A stretch of 64,000 nt of DNA from an uncultured Planctomycetia bacterium. Lineage in GTDB: Bacteria > Planctomycetota > UBA1135 > GCA-002686595. The stretch's first letter is position 1; each line of letters opens with the position of its first letter. The translations under genes were made by a program, and so were the position numbers. The notes under the pieces are model-generated. The model worked only from the letters and a program-made list of their open reading frames with translations. It had not been told where the DNA came from and did no database searches. Of this stretch, positions 47,829 to 56,737 are shown piece by piece. Location of the stretch: assembly GCA_937952135.1 (NCBI GenBank), contig CALFYL010000303.1:5825-69824 (forward strand). Direction: 5' to 3'.

Positions 47829-49280
47829 TTACGGGTGGGCCGCGGTGACTTCGGCCCAGCTACGGACGAACCAGGTCGGCGTGACCCCGCTCTGACTGGG
47901 CAGACCCGGCAGCGTGATCGTGTTGTCGAGCAAGCGGCCGTCGAAGTTCACCGTCAGCTTCGAGTGCTGCGAACCGTAGTCGCGGTTGATGCGCACCTGG
48001 TTGCCGGCGGTCATGTTGCCGTTCACGGTGACCTTGGCCGAGCCCGTGGCCGAGAGGTTGCTGTCGTAGAAGTTGTTCTCGGCGTACATGAACGAGTCCA
48101 TGCGCTCGAGCGTGCCGAAGGACGGGTCGCCGAAGTAGATGTTGCCGCTGTCCTCGACCGCGTCGTCGCCGATCGCGATGAACGCCATGCCGTCCGGCCG
48201 CGTGCCCTGGTACAGGATGTTGTCGCTGAAGTAGATGTTGCCCTTCACGACGAAGGTCACCCGCACCGGCGCGCTCCCTGCGTTGTACATCGTGAAGCTG
48301 TAGATGTTGTTGTTGTGGATCCACAGGTTGCCGTCGATGTAGTAGACGCGGTTGGATCCGTCGACGCCGGGCTTGCCCTGCGCGCCCGAGAGCGTGATGC
48401 GCGTGCCGTTCGCAGGGCTCACGGTGCTGCTGCCGCTCACCGACTCGTACGGGTCCTCGAGGAAGTAGTCGTCCTTCACCGTCGACGACGTGTTCGTCGT
48501 GCGGTCGTTGGGGTTCTTCCGGAAGATGTGCGCGGGGCTCGACTGCGGCATCTGCCACGCGCGGCCGCCGAGCGAGCTGTTCAGCGTCCAGGTCGCCGAC
48601 GAGAACATCGACGCCACGTCGTAGTCGTGGTTGGTCTCGTAGTTCATGCCCGCGATGTCGGGGATCGGCTGCGACGAGCCCGTGATCGGCTGGTTGTCCG
48701 CGGGAAAGCTGCCCCCGGTCACCGCGCCGTTCGCGCGCAGCGTGCCGTTGAAGCTCGGCGTGCCGGAGATCGCGATGTTCCCGCCGCTGTAGACGTTTCC
48801 GGTGATGGCGTCCGCCGCGCCGCCCGTTCCGCCGAAGCGCATCGAGTAGTTCGGATCGCCGCTCGAGTTGCCCGCGAACAGCGCGCTCGCGAAGACGCCC
48901 TCGCCGACGAGCTCGAGCGTCGCTTGCGTGGCCCGCGTCGACCGGCCGTGCACCGCCCGCGAGGTCACGGTGACCGTGTCGTCGCCGTTGTCGACCACTT
49001 CGACCGAGTACTCCCCGCCCCCGAAGGGAACGCTCGGACCCTGGCCGACGACTGCGGCGAGCTCGCCGCGCGAGATGCGTTCGATGGCCTCGGACATGCC
49101 GGCCTCGGCCACGTACAGCGCGCGGGTCGAATGCACAGCCGCGTCGCGCTCCCGCGTGCGGCTGCCGCCGGCGACCGCCATCGAAGCGGCCAGCGCACCC
49201 ACGACCATCACGCCGATCAGCGCCGTCAGAAGCACGCTTCCGCGCCGCCTGCGTCGGGCCCGATTGAAACAGCTACTCAT
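47829..49280 (-). CDS. PilX-like pilus-assembly protein with large exported domain
   Basis: A 483-residue protein. The basic leader RARRRRRGSVLLTALIGVMVVGALAASM resembles PilX/type IV pilin-like N-termini (GxVLLxALxxxxV), although the exact prepilin peptidase site is not canonical. Residues about 50-130 are the PilX_N-type region (ALYVAEAGMSEAIERI). The rest is a Gly/Ser/Asn-rich beta domain (NVYSGGNIAISGTPSFNG, NLWIHNNNIYSFTMYN, NIYFSDNILY) typical of planctomycete-like surface proteins. It is the third gene of a pilV-pilW-pilX-like series and overlaps the pilW-like gene by 8 bases. Confidence 0.8.
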   Translation of the reverse strand: MSSCFNRARRRRRGSVLLTALIGVMVVGALAASMAVAGGSRTRERDAAVHSTRALYVAEAGMSEAIERISRGELAAVVGQGPSVPFGGGEYSVEVVDNGDDTVTVTSRAVHGRSTRATQATLELVGEGVFASALFAGNSSGDPNYSMRFGGTGGAADAITGNVYSGGNIAISGTPSFNGTLRANGAVTGGSFPADNQPITGSSQPIPDIAGMNYETNHDYDVASMFSSATWTLNSSLGGRAWQMPQSSPAHIFRKNPNDRTTNTSSTVKDDYFLEDPYESVSGSSTVSPANGTRITLSGAQGKPGVDGSNRVYYIDGNLWIHNNNIYSFTMYNAGSAPVRVTFVVKGNIYFSDNILYQGTRPDGMAFIAIGDDAVEDSGNIYFGDPSFGTLERMDSFMYAENNFYDSNLSATGSAKVTVNGNMTAGNQVRINRDYGSQHSKLTVNFDGRLLDNTITLPGLPSQSGVTPTWFVRSWAEVTAAHP

Positions 49281-49923
49281 TGCGAATCCTCACGGAGGTC
49301 GTGGCGGTTCTCTCGACGAGGCGTCCGTTGGCGGCCACGCGCGCCACGGTGAGCCGGACCGTGACGGTCGACGTCCCCGCGTCGAAGGTCATGACCAGCC
49401 CTCTCTCGTCGATCAGTCCATTGCCGTTGTTGTCGGCGGCGTCGGCGAACTCGCCTTCGAGCTGCTCGCTCACACCTTCGACCAGTGCGACATCCGGCGC
49501 GGGCGCGGCGATGTCGGCGTTCAGCACCACGCGCCCTTCGTCGATGCGTCCGTCGCCGTCGTTGTCGAGACCGTCGTCCAACTCGCCCGGCGAGCGCTCC
49601 CAGCGCAGACGTTGCAGCGGCCCGAGCACCACTCCGCCCGCTCCCGCGGTGGCGCGGCGGTACGTGAGCGTGTCGGCGCCCGTGATCGGATCGGGCGTGA
49701 AGGTGAGCGAGCCGCGGTCCGCCTGCATCAACTCGCGCGCGAGGCGCTCGACGGCGCGCTGCGCGGCCGTGTCGGCCTCGGAAGCCGTCCCAGCTTCTTG
49801 AAACAGGGCGTTCGCGCGCTGCACGGTCACGGCCACGATGCCCATGAGCAAGGTGGCGGCTGTCGCCGCGATGAGCGTCTCGAGCAGCGTGAAGCCCCTT
49901 CGCTTGCGTTTCAGCGCGCGCAC
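49273..49923 (-). CDS. Minor pseudopilin (PilW/GspJ-like)
   Basis: A 216-residue protein with a classical class III prepilin leader: RKRRGFTLLETLIAATAATLL, cleaved after Gly, with Phe+1 methylated and Glu+5 present. The soluble domain includes a DNDGDGRIDEG-type calcium-like loop, as in minor pseudopilins. The start is GTG. It overlaps the pilV-like gene by 13 bases. It would be processed by a PilD-type prepilin peptidase and prime assembly of a type IV pilus or type II secretion pseudopilus. Confidence 0.85.
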   Translation of the reverse strand: MRALKRKRRGFTLLETLIAATAATLLMGIVAVTVQRANALFQEAGTASEADTAAQRAVERLARELMQADRGSLTFTPDPITGADTLTYRRATAGAGGVVLGPLQRLRWERSPGELDDGLDNDGDGRIDEGRVVLNADIAAPAPDVALVEGVSEQLEGEFADAADNNGNGLIDERGLVMTFDAGTSTVTVRLTVARVAANGRLVERTATTSVRIRNE

Positions 49924-50468
49924 AGGAGCGACTCCAGTTCGAGGACTCTCACGCCGCTCACTCCTTGCCAGCGCACGCGCACGCGCACCGGGAGCAGACG
50001 GTAGTCGCCGGAATGATCGAGCGCGTCGACGGCGCCGTCGCCATCGAGGTCGCGCGGCATGCCGAGCGCGTCGTCGACGAAGTCCTCGCGCAGTTGGAGA
50101 GCGCCGGCGTTGTCGACGACGGGGAACTCGACGGCGCCGCAGGCGGCGTCGCCGGGAACCAGGCTGAGGCCGGGCACGGCGAAGTTCGCGCCGGGCGCGG
50201 CGACCGAGATTCCCGCGTCGTCGTCGGCGCTCGCGTTGAAGGCCGCGAAGATCTCGGGAAACGGCGCGCCTTGCAGGAGCTCGAGCTGCTGCCGGGCCGC
50301 TTGCTGCGCGAGCGAAGTCTCACGCGCGACGCGGCCGAGCGCGGACGATCCGACGAGCGTGCCGAGCAGCCCGGAGACCGCGACCACGATTACCGCGATG
50401 GCGAAGCTCACTTCGACGAGCGTGAAGCCTCGCCGTCGCTTCGACGGACTGACCCTGGCTGTCCTCAT
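49911..50468 (-). CDS. Minor pilin (PilV/GspI-like)
   Basis: A 185-residue prepilin-like protein with leader KRRRGFTLVEVSFAIAVIVV (Gly/Phe cleavage site and Glu+5). The following helix and beta domain fit PilV/GspI. The motif DLDGDGAVDALDHSG in the soluble part looks like a dockerin-style calcium loop. First gene of the pilin-like operon; ATG start. There is no assembly ATPase or platform gene nearby, so the machine itself is encoded elsewhere. Confidence 0.85.
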   Translation of the reverse strand: MRTARVSPSKRRRGFTLVEVSFAIAVIVVAVSGLLGTLVGSSALGRVARETSLAQQAARQQLELLQGAPFPEIFAAFNASADDDAGISVAAPGANFAVPGLSLVPGDAACGAVEFPVVDNAGALQLREDFVDDALGMPRDLDGDGAVDALDHSGDYRLLPVRVRVRWQGVSGVRVLELESLLCAR

Positions 50469-50560
50469 ACTTCACCCCGCGCACCCCCCCGGGCGCGCAC
50501 TTCTTCGGGAGAAGTCTCGGAAACCGCGCGCTTCGATCTTGAGCGCCGTTCCCTAAATAA

Positions 50561-51562
50561 TCAGTCGCGGTCGATCTCGCCGCGGTAGCGCGTCTGGTTC
50601 CAGCCCAGGCGGTCGCGCAGACGGCGGTAGGGATCGAGCTTCGCCCACGCGAGCAACGGGTACGCGACAGGATGGCGTCGCACGCGCACCGTGTCGTCGT
50701 CGCGCAGCGGGTGGAAAGCTTGTCCGTCCACCGCCACGAGCGTCTCACCGCTCGCTTCCTTGACACGAAGTTCGATGCGGCTGTCGGGATGCAGCACGAT
50801 CGGCCGGTACGAAAGTCCCTGCGGGCACACCGGCGTCACGATCAGGCCGAGCATCGAAGGAAACAGGATCGGGCCGCCAGCCGAGAGCGAGTGCGCGGTG
50901 GAGCCCGAAGGCGTCGCGAGGATCAGCCCGTCGGCGCGGTAGTCCGCGACCCAGTCGCCGTCGACGGACACGGCGAGCGAGAGCATGCCCGGCGCCGCGC
51001 CGCGCGCGACGAGGACTTCGTTCAGGGCGATGGCGCGCGTGCGCTCGCCGTTCGACGAGACGATCTCGGCCTCGATCCGCATGCGCGGCTCGAGGATGCC
51101 TTCGCCGGCGAGCACGCCGCCGAGCGCCTCGCGCCAGTCGCTCTCGGGCGTGGAAGCGAGGAAGCCCACGCGCCCGAAGTTGATGCCCAGGGTCGGCCGC
51201 GGCGCGTCCGCGAACGCGCGCACCGCCCCGAGGATCGCGCCGTCGCCGCCGAGCACGACGACGAGGTCCGGCAGGTGCGCTTCGGCGGCCGCGCGCGGAA
51301 GCGCGGCGCGGCGTGTGACGAAGGCGGAGATGTCGTCGACGAGCTCGACTTCGGCGACGCGCTCGCGCAACCAGGGAACGAGCTCGCGCTCGCATTCGCG
51401 CACGCCGTCCTTCGCCATGTCGGCGGCGACGAGCACGCGCTTGGTGGCGCCGGCCTTGGGGGCGCCGGGCTGCTTGGCCGCGCGGGCACGCTTCGCAAAT
51501 TCGCTGGGCGCCATGGTGGAGTCGGTCTTTCGGCGCTCGGGGCTCGTTCGCGGGGCGCTCAC
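50561..51562 (-). CDS. nadK: NAD kinase
   Basis: A 333-residue enzyme that phosphorylates NAD to NADP. The GGDG motif is in VVVLGGDGAILGAVR, the NE motif in ALNEVLVARG, and the Gly-rich loop in ATPSGSTAHSLSAGGPI. A long, basic N-terminal extension precedes the fold. Start: GTG at 51562 is preferred because it overlaps the dxs stop as GTGA, the same arrangement as pglY/pglZ and xseB/ispA; ATG at 51514 is a possible shorter start. The gene follows xseB-ispA-dxs, an order found in many bacteria. Confidence 0.93.
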   Translation of the reverse strand: MSAPRTSPERRKTDSTMAPSEFAKRARAAKQPGAPKAGATKRVLVAADMAKDGVRECERELVPWLRERVAEVELVDDISAFVTRRAALPRAAAEAHLPDLVVVLGGDGAILGAVRAFADAPRPTLGINFGRVGFLASTPESDWREALGGVLAGEGILEPRMRIEAEIVSSNGERTRAIALNEVLVARGAAPGMLSLAVSVDGDWVADYRADGLILATPSGSTAHSLSAGGPILFPSMLGLIVTPVCPQGLSYRPIVLHPDSRIELRVKEASGETLVAVDGQAFHPLRDDDTVRVRRHPVAYPLLAWAKLDPYRRLRDRLGWNQTRYRGEIDRD

Positions 51563-53550
51563 GAGATGCGTTGGGCCGGCGCCAGGATGCGCACGAAGCG
51601 CTCGATCTCGTCGGCGTCCAGCCCGCACTCGGTGAGTTGCTCCTCGCGCGCGGTCATGTGTTCGACGAAGCGGTCAGGCACGCCGAGCAACTTCACTTGC
51701 GCGCGCGCGTTCGGCGCGCGGCTCGCGGCCTCGAGGACCGCGGCGCCGAATCCGCCGGCGCGTTGGTGCTCTTCGAGCGTCACGAGCGCGCGGAACGCGC
51801 CGAGGTGTTGCGTCAGCAGTTCCTCGTCGAGCGGCTTGGCGAAGCGCGCGTCGACGAGGGCGACGGCCACCCCGCGCTGGCGCAGTTTCTCAACGGCTTC
51901 GAGCGCCTGGTTCACGAGCGCTCCGTAGGCCCAGATCGAAATCGCGTTTCCGCGCTGCTCGGGCTCGACGTCGACGAGCACCTCGGCCTTGCCGGGCAGC
52001 ATCTCGCGGCGTTCGCTCGCGTGGATGCGTTCGACGCCGGGGCAGTTGTCGCGCGGGTAGCGCACGCCGACCGGCCCGGGAAGCGCGAGCGCCATCTCGA
52101 TCATGCGCCGCATGTCGGTCGCGTCGCGCGGCGCGCACAGCGTGAAGTTCGGAAGCGTGCGCAGGAACGCGATGTCGAACACGCCGTTGTGCGTCGGCCC
52201 GTCCTGCCCCACCAGCCCCGCGCGGTCCATGCAGAACAGCACCGGCAGGTTCTGGAGCGCGACCTCCTGGAACACCTGGTCGTAGGCGCGCTGCAGGAAG
52301 GTCGAGTAGATCGCCACGACGGGCCGCAGCCCGGCCTTGGCCATGCCGGCGGCCATCGCGACGTTGTGCTGCTCGGTGATGCCGGTGTCGTGGAAGCGCG
52401 CGGGGAAGCGTTCGGCGAACGTCTCGAGCCCCGTGCCCGACGGCATGCCGGCGGTCAGCGCGTGCACGCGAAGGTCGCGCTCGGCGATCTTGAGCAGCGA
52501 ATCGGCGAAGGCCTTCGTGTACGCCGGGCCTTGCACCTTCGGCGCCGCCGCGCTCGGACCGGGCAGCTTCGACGAATCGGCGCCCGCCATGCGCGGCGCG
52601 GGCGCGCCTTTGACTCCGTGCACGCGTTCGGGGTGCGTCGGCGCGCTCGGATGGCCTTTGCCCTTCTCCGTGAGCACGTGCAGCAGCACCGTGCCCTCGA
52701 GCTCGCGCACGCGCTGCAGGTTCTCGACCAGGTACTTCACGTCGTGGCCGGAGATCGGGCCGACGTACGTGACGCCGAGCTCCTCGAACACGTGGCCGGG
52801 CACGAGCGTGTGGCGCACGACCTCGGCCATGTCCTCGAGCGTGCGGTCGACCTTCTCACCGATCACCGGAATGGCGTGGAACAGGCGCTGGATCTCCTCC
52901 TGCGCGCGCTGCACGACCTTCGCCGAGCGGATGCGCGACAGGTAGCGCGCGAGCGAGCCCACCGACTTCGAGATCGACCACTCGTTGTCGTTCAGGATCA
53001 CGAGCACCTTGCGCTTGCTCGCCCCCGCGTAGTTCAGCGCCTCGAAGGCGACGCCGGCGCCGAGGCTCGCGTCGCCGATGACCGCGATCGTGTGCGGCGG
53101 ATCGGGCTCGTGCGCGGCGCCGAACGCGAGGCCGAGCCCCAAGCTGATGCTCGTGCCCGCGTGTCCGGTGTGGAACAGGTCGTAGGGCGACTCGTCGGGG
53201 TGCGTGAAGCCGCACAGCCCGCCGGTCTGCCGCAGGCTCGAGAAGCGCGCGCGGCGGCCGGTGAAGAGCTTGTGCGGATAGCACTGGTGGCTGACGTCCC
53301 ACACGCAGCGGTCGCGCGAGAGATCGAACACGTAGTGCAGCGCGGTGGCGAGCTCGACGACGCCGAGGTTCGAGCCCAGGTGCCCGCCGGTCTGCTGGAC
53401 GGACTGCAGCAGGAACTCGCGCGTCTGCGCGCACAGCACCGGCAGTTCGTCGAGCGCGAGGCGCTTGAGGTCCGCGGGACTCTCGATGCGCGCGAGCAGA
53501 TCGGCAGGGGCGGCGTTTGGTCGCGACGCAGAGGCGGACGAATCGGGCAT
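51559..53550 (-). CDS. dxs: 1-deoxy-D-xylulose-5-phosphate synthase
   Basis: A 663-residue thiamine-diphosphate enzyme making DXP from pyruvate and glyceraldehyde 3-phosphate, the first step of the MEP isoprenoid pathway. Visible motifs are GHLGSNLGV, VIGDASLGAG and NDNEWSIS for cofactor and magnesium, the ITEQHNVAMAAGMA segment and DRAGLVGQDGPTHNG. The start MPDSSASAS is preferred to an upstream ATG within a non-conserved stretch. It feeds the product of ispA, encoded just upstream. Confidence 0.97.
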   Translation of the reverse strand: MPDSSASASRPNAAPADLLARIESPADLKRLALDELPVLCAQTREFLLQSVQQTGGHLGSNLGVVELATALHYVFDLSRDRCVWDVSHQCYPHKLFTGRRARFSSLRQTGGLCGFTHPDESPYDLFHTGHAGTSISLGLGLAFGAAHEPDPPHTIAVIGDASLGAGVAFEALNYAGASKRKVLVILNDNEWSISKSVGSLARYLSRIRSAKVVQRAQEEIQRLFHAIPVIGEKVDRTLEDMAEVVRHTLVPGHVFEELGVTYVGPISGHDVKYLVENLQRVRELEGTVLLHVLTEKGKGHPSAPTHPERVHGVKGAPAPRMAGADSSKLPGPSAAAPKVQGPAYTKAFADSLLKIAERDLRVHALTAGMPSGTGLETFAERFPARFHDTGITEQHNVAMAAGMAKAGLRPVVAIYSTFLQRAYDQVFQEVALQNLPVLFCMDRAGLVGQDGPTHNGVFDIAFLRTLPNFTLCAPRDATDMRRMIEMALALPGPVGVRYPRDNCPGVERIHASERREMLPGKAEVLVDVEPEQRGNAISIWAYGALVNQALEAVEKLRQRGVAVALVDARFAKPLDEELLTQHLGAFRALVTLEEHQRAGGFGAAVLEAASRAPNARAQVKLLGVPDRFVEHMTAREEQLTECGLDADEIERFVRILAPAQRIS

Positions 53551-53703
53551 GGGGTGTCCCTGGGGGGAGAACGGACCATCCTTGGCGAAGTTGCCGGGCA
53601 ATGCAACGGCCGGCGGGTTGCGGCGGAGGAACGCCGCCGGCCCGCCCGGGGAGCCGCACCCCAGCAGCGGTCGCGCCAGGAGAGTCGGCTGAGGGGCGTC
53701 GCC

Positions 53704-54636
53704 TCAGGAGCGGCGATCCAGCAGCAGGGCCGCAAAGCCGAGCGCGGTCTCGCTCAGGGGCCCGTCCAATTCGCGGGCGAGGTCGCGGGCGAGGGCTTCG
53801 GCGTGCTCGCCCTGCGCCGCCGCGTATCGGCGGGCGCCTTCGAGGCCCAGGGCGGCCACGAGCGTCGGCTTGTGCTGCGCGGCGTCCTTGCCCGGGGTCT
53901 TGCCCAGGCTGGCGCGGTCTTCGGTTACGTCGAGCACGTCGTCGATGGCCTGGAAGCAGCGCCCGAGCGCCGCTCCCCAGAGCTCGAACTTCGCGCAGCG
54001 CGCCGCGTCCGCGCCCGAAGCCTGGGCGCCGAGCTTCGCGGCCGCGGCGATCAGCGCGCCGGTCTTGAGCGCGTGCATGCCCGCAACTTCTTCCAGCGCG
54101 AGTTCGCGGCTCGCGCCCGCGCCCGTCAGCGCCATGTCGACGACCTGGCCGCCGACCATCCCGCGCGCGCCGATGGCGCCCGCGAGCGTTCGCGTCAGCG
54201 CCGCGCCGACTCCGCGCGGACTCCGGGCGACGTGCTCGAAGGCGAGCGACTGAAGCGCATCGGCCGCGAGCAACGCGAGCGCCTCGCCGAACGCCGCGTG
54301 GCAGCTCGGACGGCCGCGGCGCCAGGCATCGTCGTCCATGCACGGCAGGTCGTCGTGCACGAGGCTGTAGCTGTGGATGCACTCGATCGCGACCGCGGCG
54401 CCGCGGACGTCGTCGTCGCTCCCGCCGCACCACAGGCACGCGAGCCGCGCGATCGCCGGGCGAAGGCGCTTTCCGCCGTCGAGCGTGGCGTAGCGCATCG
54501 CTTCGACGAGCCGGGCAGGTGCGCCGCCGAGGTCGTCGAAGGCCTCGATCAGCGCCGGCTCGACCCAGTGCTGCGAATCCGCGAGCCACTTCGCGGCCCG
54601 CTCGGCGCCGGGCGCCCTCGCGCGCGCGCCGCTCAC
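53704..54636 (-). CDS. ispA: Farnesyl/geranylgeranyl diphosphate synthase (IspA-like)
   Basis: A 310-residue trans-prenyltransferase. The first Asp-rich motif is VHDDLPCMDDD and the second AIDDVLDVTED; the FARM residues fit a medium-chain product. Other motifs are GGKRLRP and GGQVVDM. It condenses IPP with allylic diphosphates. GTG start overlaps the xseB stop as GTGA. About 150 bases separate it from dxs. Confidence 0.95.
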   Translation of the reverse strand: MSGARARAPGAERAAKWLADSQHWVEPALIEAFDDLGGAPARLVEAMRYATLDGGKRLRPAIARLACLWCGGSDDDVRGAAVAIECIHSYSLVHDDLPCMDDDAWRRGRPSCHAAFGEALALLAADALQSLAFEHVARSPRGVGAALTRTLAGAIGARGMVGGQVVDMALTGAGASRELALEEVAGMHALKTGALIAAAAKLGAQASGADAARCAKFELWGAALGRCFQAIDDVLDVTEDRASLGKTPGKDAAQHKPTLVAALGLEGARRYAAAQGEHAEALARDLARELDGPLSETALGFAALLLDRRS

Positions 54637-54896
54637 GGGCGCGCCGTTGCGTCGGGATCCCCGGCGAAGGGCGAGAGCTCTCCGTCGCCCTGCAGCTCCT
54701 CGATGCGCTTGCGATACCCCTCGAGGGCGGCGCGGCACGAGCGCATCAGCTCCACCCCCTCCTGGTAGCGCTCGATCGCCACCTCGAGCCCCAGTCGACC
54801 CTGCTCGAGCTCGGCGACGATCTTTTCCAGGCGCTCGAGGCGCTGGTCGAAGGATTCTTCGGCGGCGGGATTTTGAGGCTGCGCACTCGGCGTCAT
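54633..54896 (-). CDS. xseB: Exodeoxyribonuclease VII small subunit
   Basis: An 87-residue acidic, helical protein with the family motif SFDQRLERLEKIVAELEQG and LEVAIERYQEGVELMR. It binds the XseA large subunit (not in this window) to degrade single-stranded DNA. First gene of the cluster with ispA; ATG start. Confidence 0.95.
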   Translation of the reverse strand: MTPSAQPQNPAAEESFDQRLERLEKIVAELEQGRLGLEVAIERYQEGVELMRSCRAALEGYRKRIEELQGDGELSPFAGDPDATARP

Positions 54897-55123
54897 GGTG
54901 CGAGTCTATGCTGGACGGAGCGGCGGGAAAGGCCTTCGATCGCGCGGCCCGGCTTGCGCAACCTACCGTTCACGGTAGACTTCGGCTTGCAGCGAGGCGC
55001 CCCGGAACGTCGATCCGGGGGGGTCCGCCGCGGGGGGAAGGGCTGCGCACGAGCTGCGAGCTCCGAGTCCCACACCTTGGACGCCCAACTTGCACCACCA
55101 CCGAAGCCGATGAAGGTCGCCCC

Positions 55124-56653
55124 ATGACGCTCAAGGTCGTTCTCATCTACGCCAAGAGCCAAGTGCTCCGCGAAAGGGCTGCGGCCGTCTTCGCCGACGA
55201 GAAGGCCGTCAAGGGCGAGATGGCCCGCGACGAGATCTATCCGCCGCTGGGGATCGCGATCCTGGCGGCCCAGCTGCTCCAGCGGGGCGGCTACGACGTG
55301 AAGCTGTACGACGACTCCATCGAGGAGATGGAGACGTTGCGCGAGGCCATGCAGTGGGCCGACGTGGTCGGGCTCTCGTCGCTGACCCCCAATGCGCGGC
55401 GCGCCCGCGAGCTGGGCCAGATCGCGCGCAACGAGTACCAGAAGTTCGTGGTCATGGGCGGCCCCCACCCGACCACCAACCCCGAGTTCTTCCTCGACGC
55501 CGGCGCCGCCGACATCTGCGTGCAGGGCGAAGGGGACCTGACGCTGCCCGAGGTGCTCGAGAACTACACCGAGCCCTACAAGTGGGGCGAGATCCTCGGC
55601 ATCACGTACATGAAGGACGGCGAGCAGGTGAAGACGCCGCGCCGTCCGTTGATCAAGAAGGTCGACGAGCTGCCGCTGCCCGCGTACCACCTGTACGACA
55701 TCCCGCGCTACATGCGCTTGATGGTGAACCCGGGCGTGACGCTGATCACTTCGCGCGGCTGCCCGTACGCGTGCACCTTCTGCGACGCCGAGATGACTCC
55801 GCGCCAGTACCGCGCGATGAGCCCCGAGCGCACGGTCGACCTGATCGAGCACCTGCTGCGCACCTACAACCCGCCGCAGATGATGTTCTTCGACGACCTG
55901 TTCACGATCCAGCGCAAGCGCGTGATCGCGATCTGCAAGGAGATCATCCGCCGTGGCCTGTACTTCGAGTGGGCCTGCGAATCGCGCCTCGACACGATGG
56001 ACTTCGAGCTCCTGCGCTGGATGCGCAAGGCCGGCTGCGTGAAGATCTACTACGGGCTCGAATCCGGCTCGCCGGACGTGCTCGTGAGCGTCAAGAAAGG
56101 CCTCACGGTCGAGAAGATCCAGGCCGCCGCGCGCCTCAACCGCGAAGTCGGCATGTACTTCAAGTACTTCCTGATGTTCGGCTTCCCGCAGGAGACGAAG
56201 AAGGACCACGGGCTCACCGAGTACATCGTCACGAGCACGCGCCCCGACTCGATCTGCGTGTCGCTCTTGCAGCCGATCCCCGGCACGGAGATCTACGAGC
56301 AGCTCAAGCCGTACCTGATCCGCGACGTGGCCGAGATCGACTTCCACTACTGGCACGGCACCGAGACGTACAAGCACCCGAACTTCACCTTCGACGAGCT
56401 GCGCCAGGAGCGCGAGCACTTGCTCAAGGTGCACGCCCGCGTGACGCGCAGCTTCAAGTCGCGCTTCGCGCGCAAGATCGAGCGCCTGCGCGCCATGATC
56501 CGGCACCCCGAGCTGATCGCGGACTGGTTCGAGGTGCGCCGCCGCCGCGCGACCTACCGCCAGCGCGTGCGGTCGAGCGAGTGGAAGGGCGCGTTCGATC
56601 GCTCGCAGCGCGACACGGTCGCGTTGCAGGTGCCGACGGTCAGCGTCGACTGA
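55124..56653 (+). CDS. B12-binding-domain radical SAM protein
   Basis: A 509-residue enzyme. The N-terminal ~190 residues form a cobalamin-binding Rossmann domain (IYPPLGIAILAAQLLQ, VVGLSSLTPN, VVMGGPHPT, VQGEGDLTLPE). The radical SAM cluster motif is CPYACTFC (about 212-219), followed by MFFDDLFTI and a glycine-rich region. The C-terminal ~100 residues are basic and helical. Family members modify lipids (hopanoids), antibiotics or other substrates by methylation or ring formation; the substrate here is unknown. The ATG at 55124 is 227 bases from the divergent xseB, leaving room for its own promoter. Confidence 0.9.
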   Translation: MTLKVVLIYAKSQVLRERAAAVFADEKAVKGEMARDEIYPPLGIAILAAQLLQRGGYDVKLYDDSIEEMETLREAMQWADVVGLSSLTPNARRARELGQIARNEYQKFVVMGGPHPTTNPEFFLDAGAADICVQGEGDLTLPEVLENYTEPYKWGEILGITYMKDGEQVKTPRRPLIKKVDELPLPAYHLYDIPRYMRLMVNPGVTLITSRGCPYACTFCDAEMTPRQYRAMSPERTVDLIEHLLRTYNPPQMMFFDDLFTIQRKRVIAICKEIIRRGLYFEWACESRLDTMDFELLRWMRKAGCVKIYYGLESGSPDVLVSVKKGLTVEKIQAAARLNREVGMYFKYFLMFGFPQETKKDHGLTEYIVTSTRPDSICVSLLQPIPGTEIYEQLKPYLIRDVAEIDFHYWHGTETYKHPNFTFDELRQEREHLLKVHARVTRSFKSRFARKIERLRAMIRHPELIADWFEVRRRRATYRQRVRSSEWKGAFDRSQRDTVALQVPTVSVD

Positions 56654-56678
56654 TCCAGGGCCGCCCGCAGAGAACCCA

Positions 56679-56712
56679 CGCGAGCCGTCTCCGAACTCGG
56701 AGGCGGCTCGCG
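56679..56712. terminator. Long hairpin between convergent genes
   Basis: A 15-base stem (56679-56693 with 56698-56712, one G-U pair) and a 4-base loop AACT, in the 84-base gap between two convergent genes. No long T-run follows, but it is well placed as a bidirectional terminator. Confidence 0.6.
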
Positions 56713-56737
56713 GTCTTGTTGGACCACGGGGCCTTCT

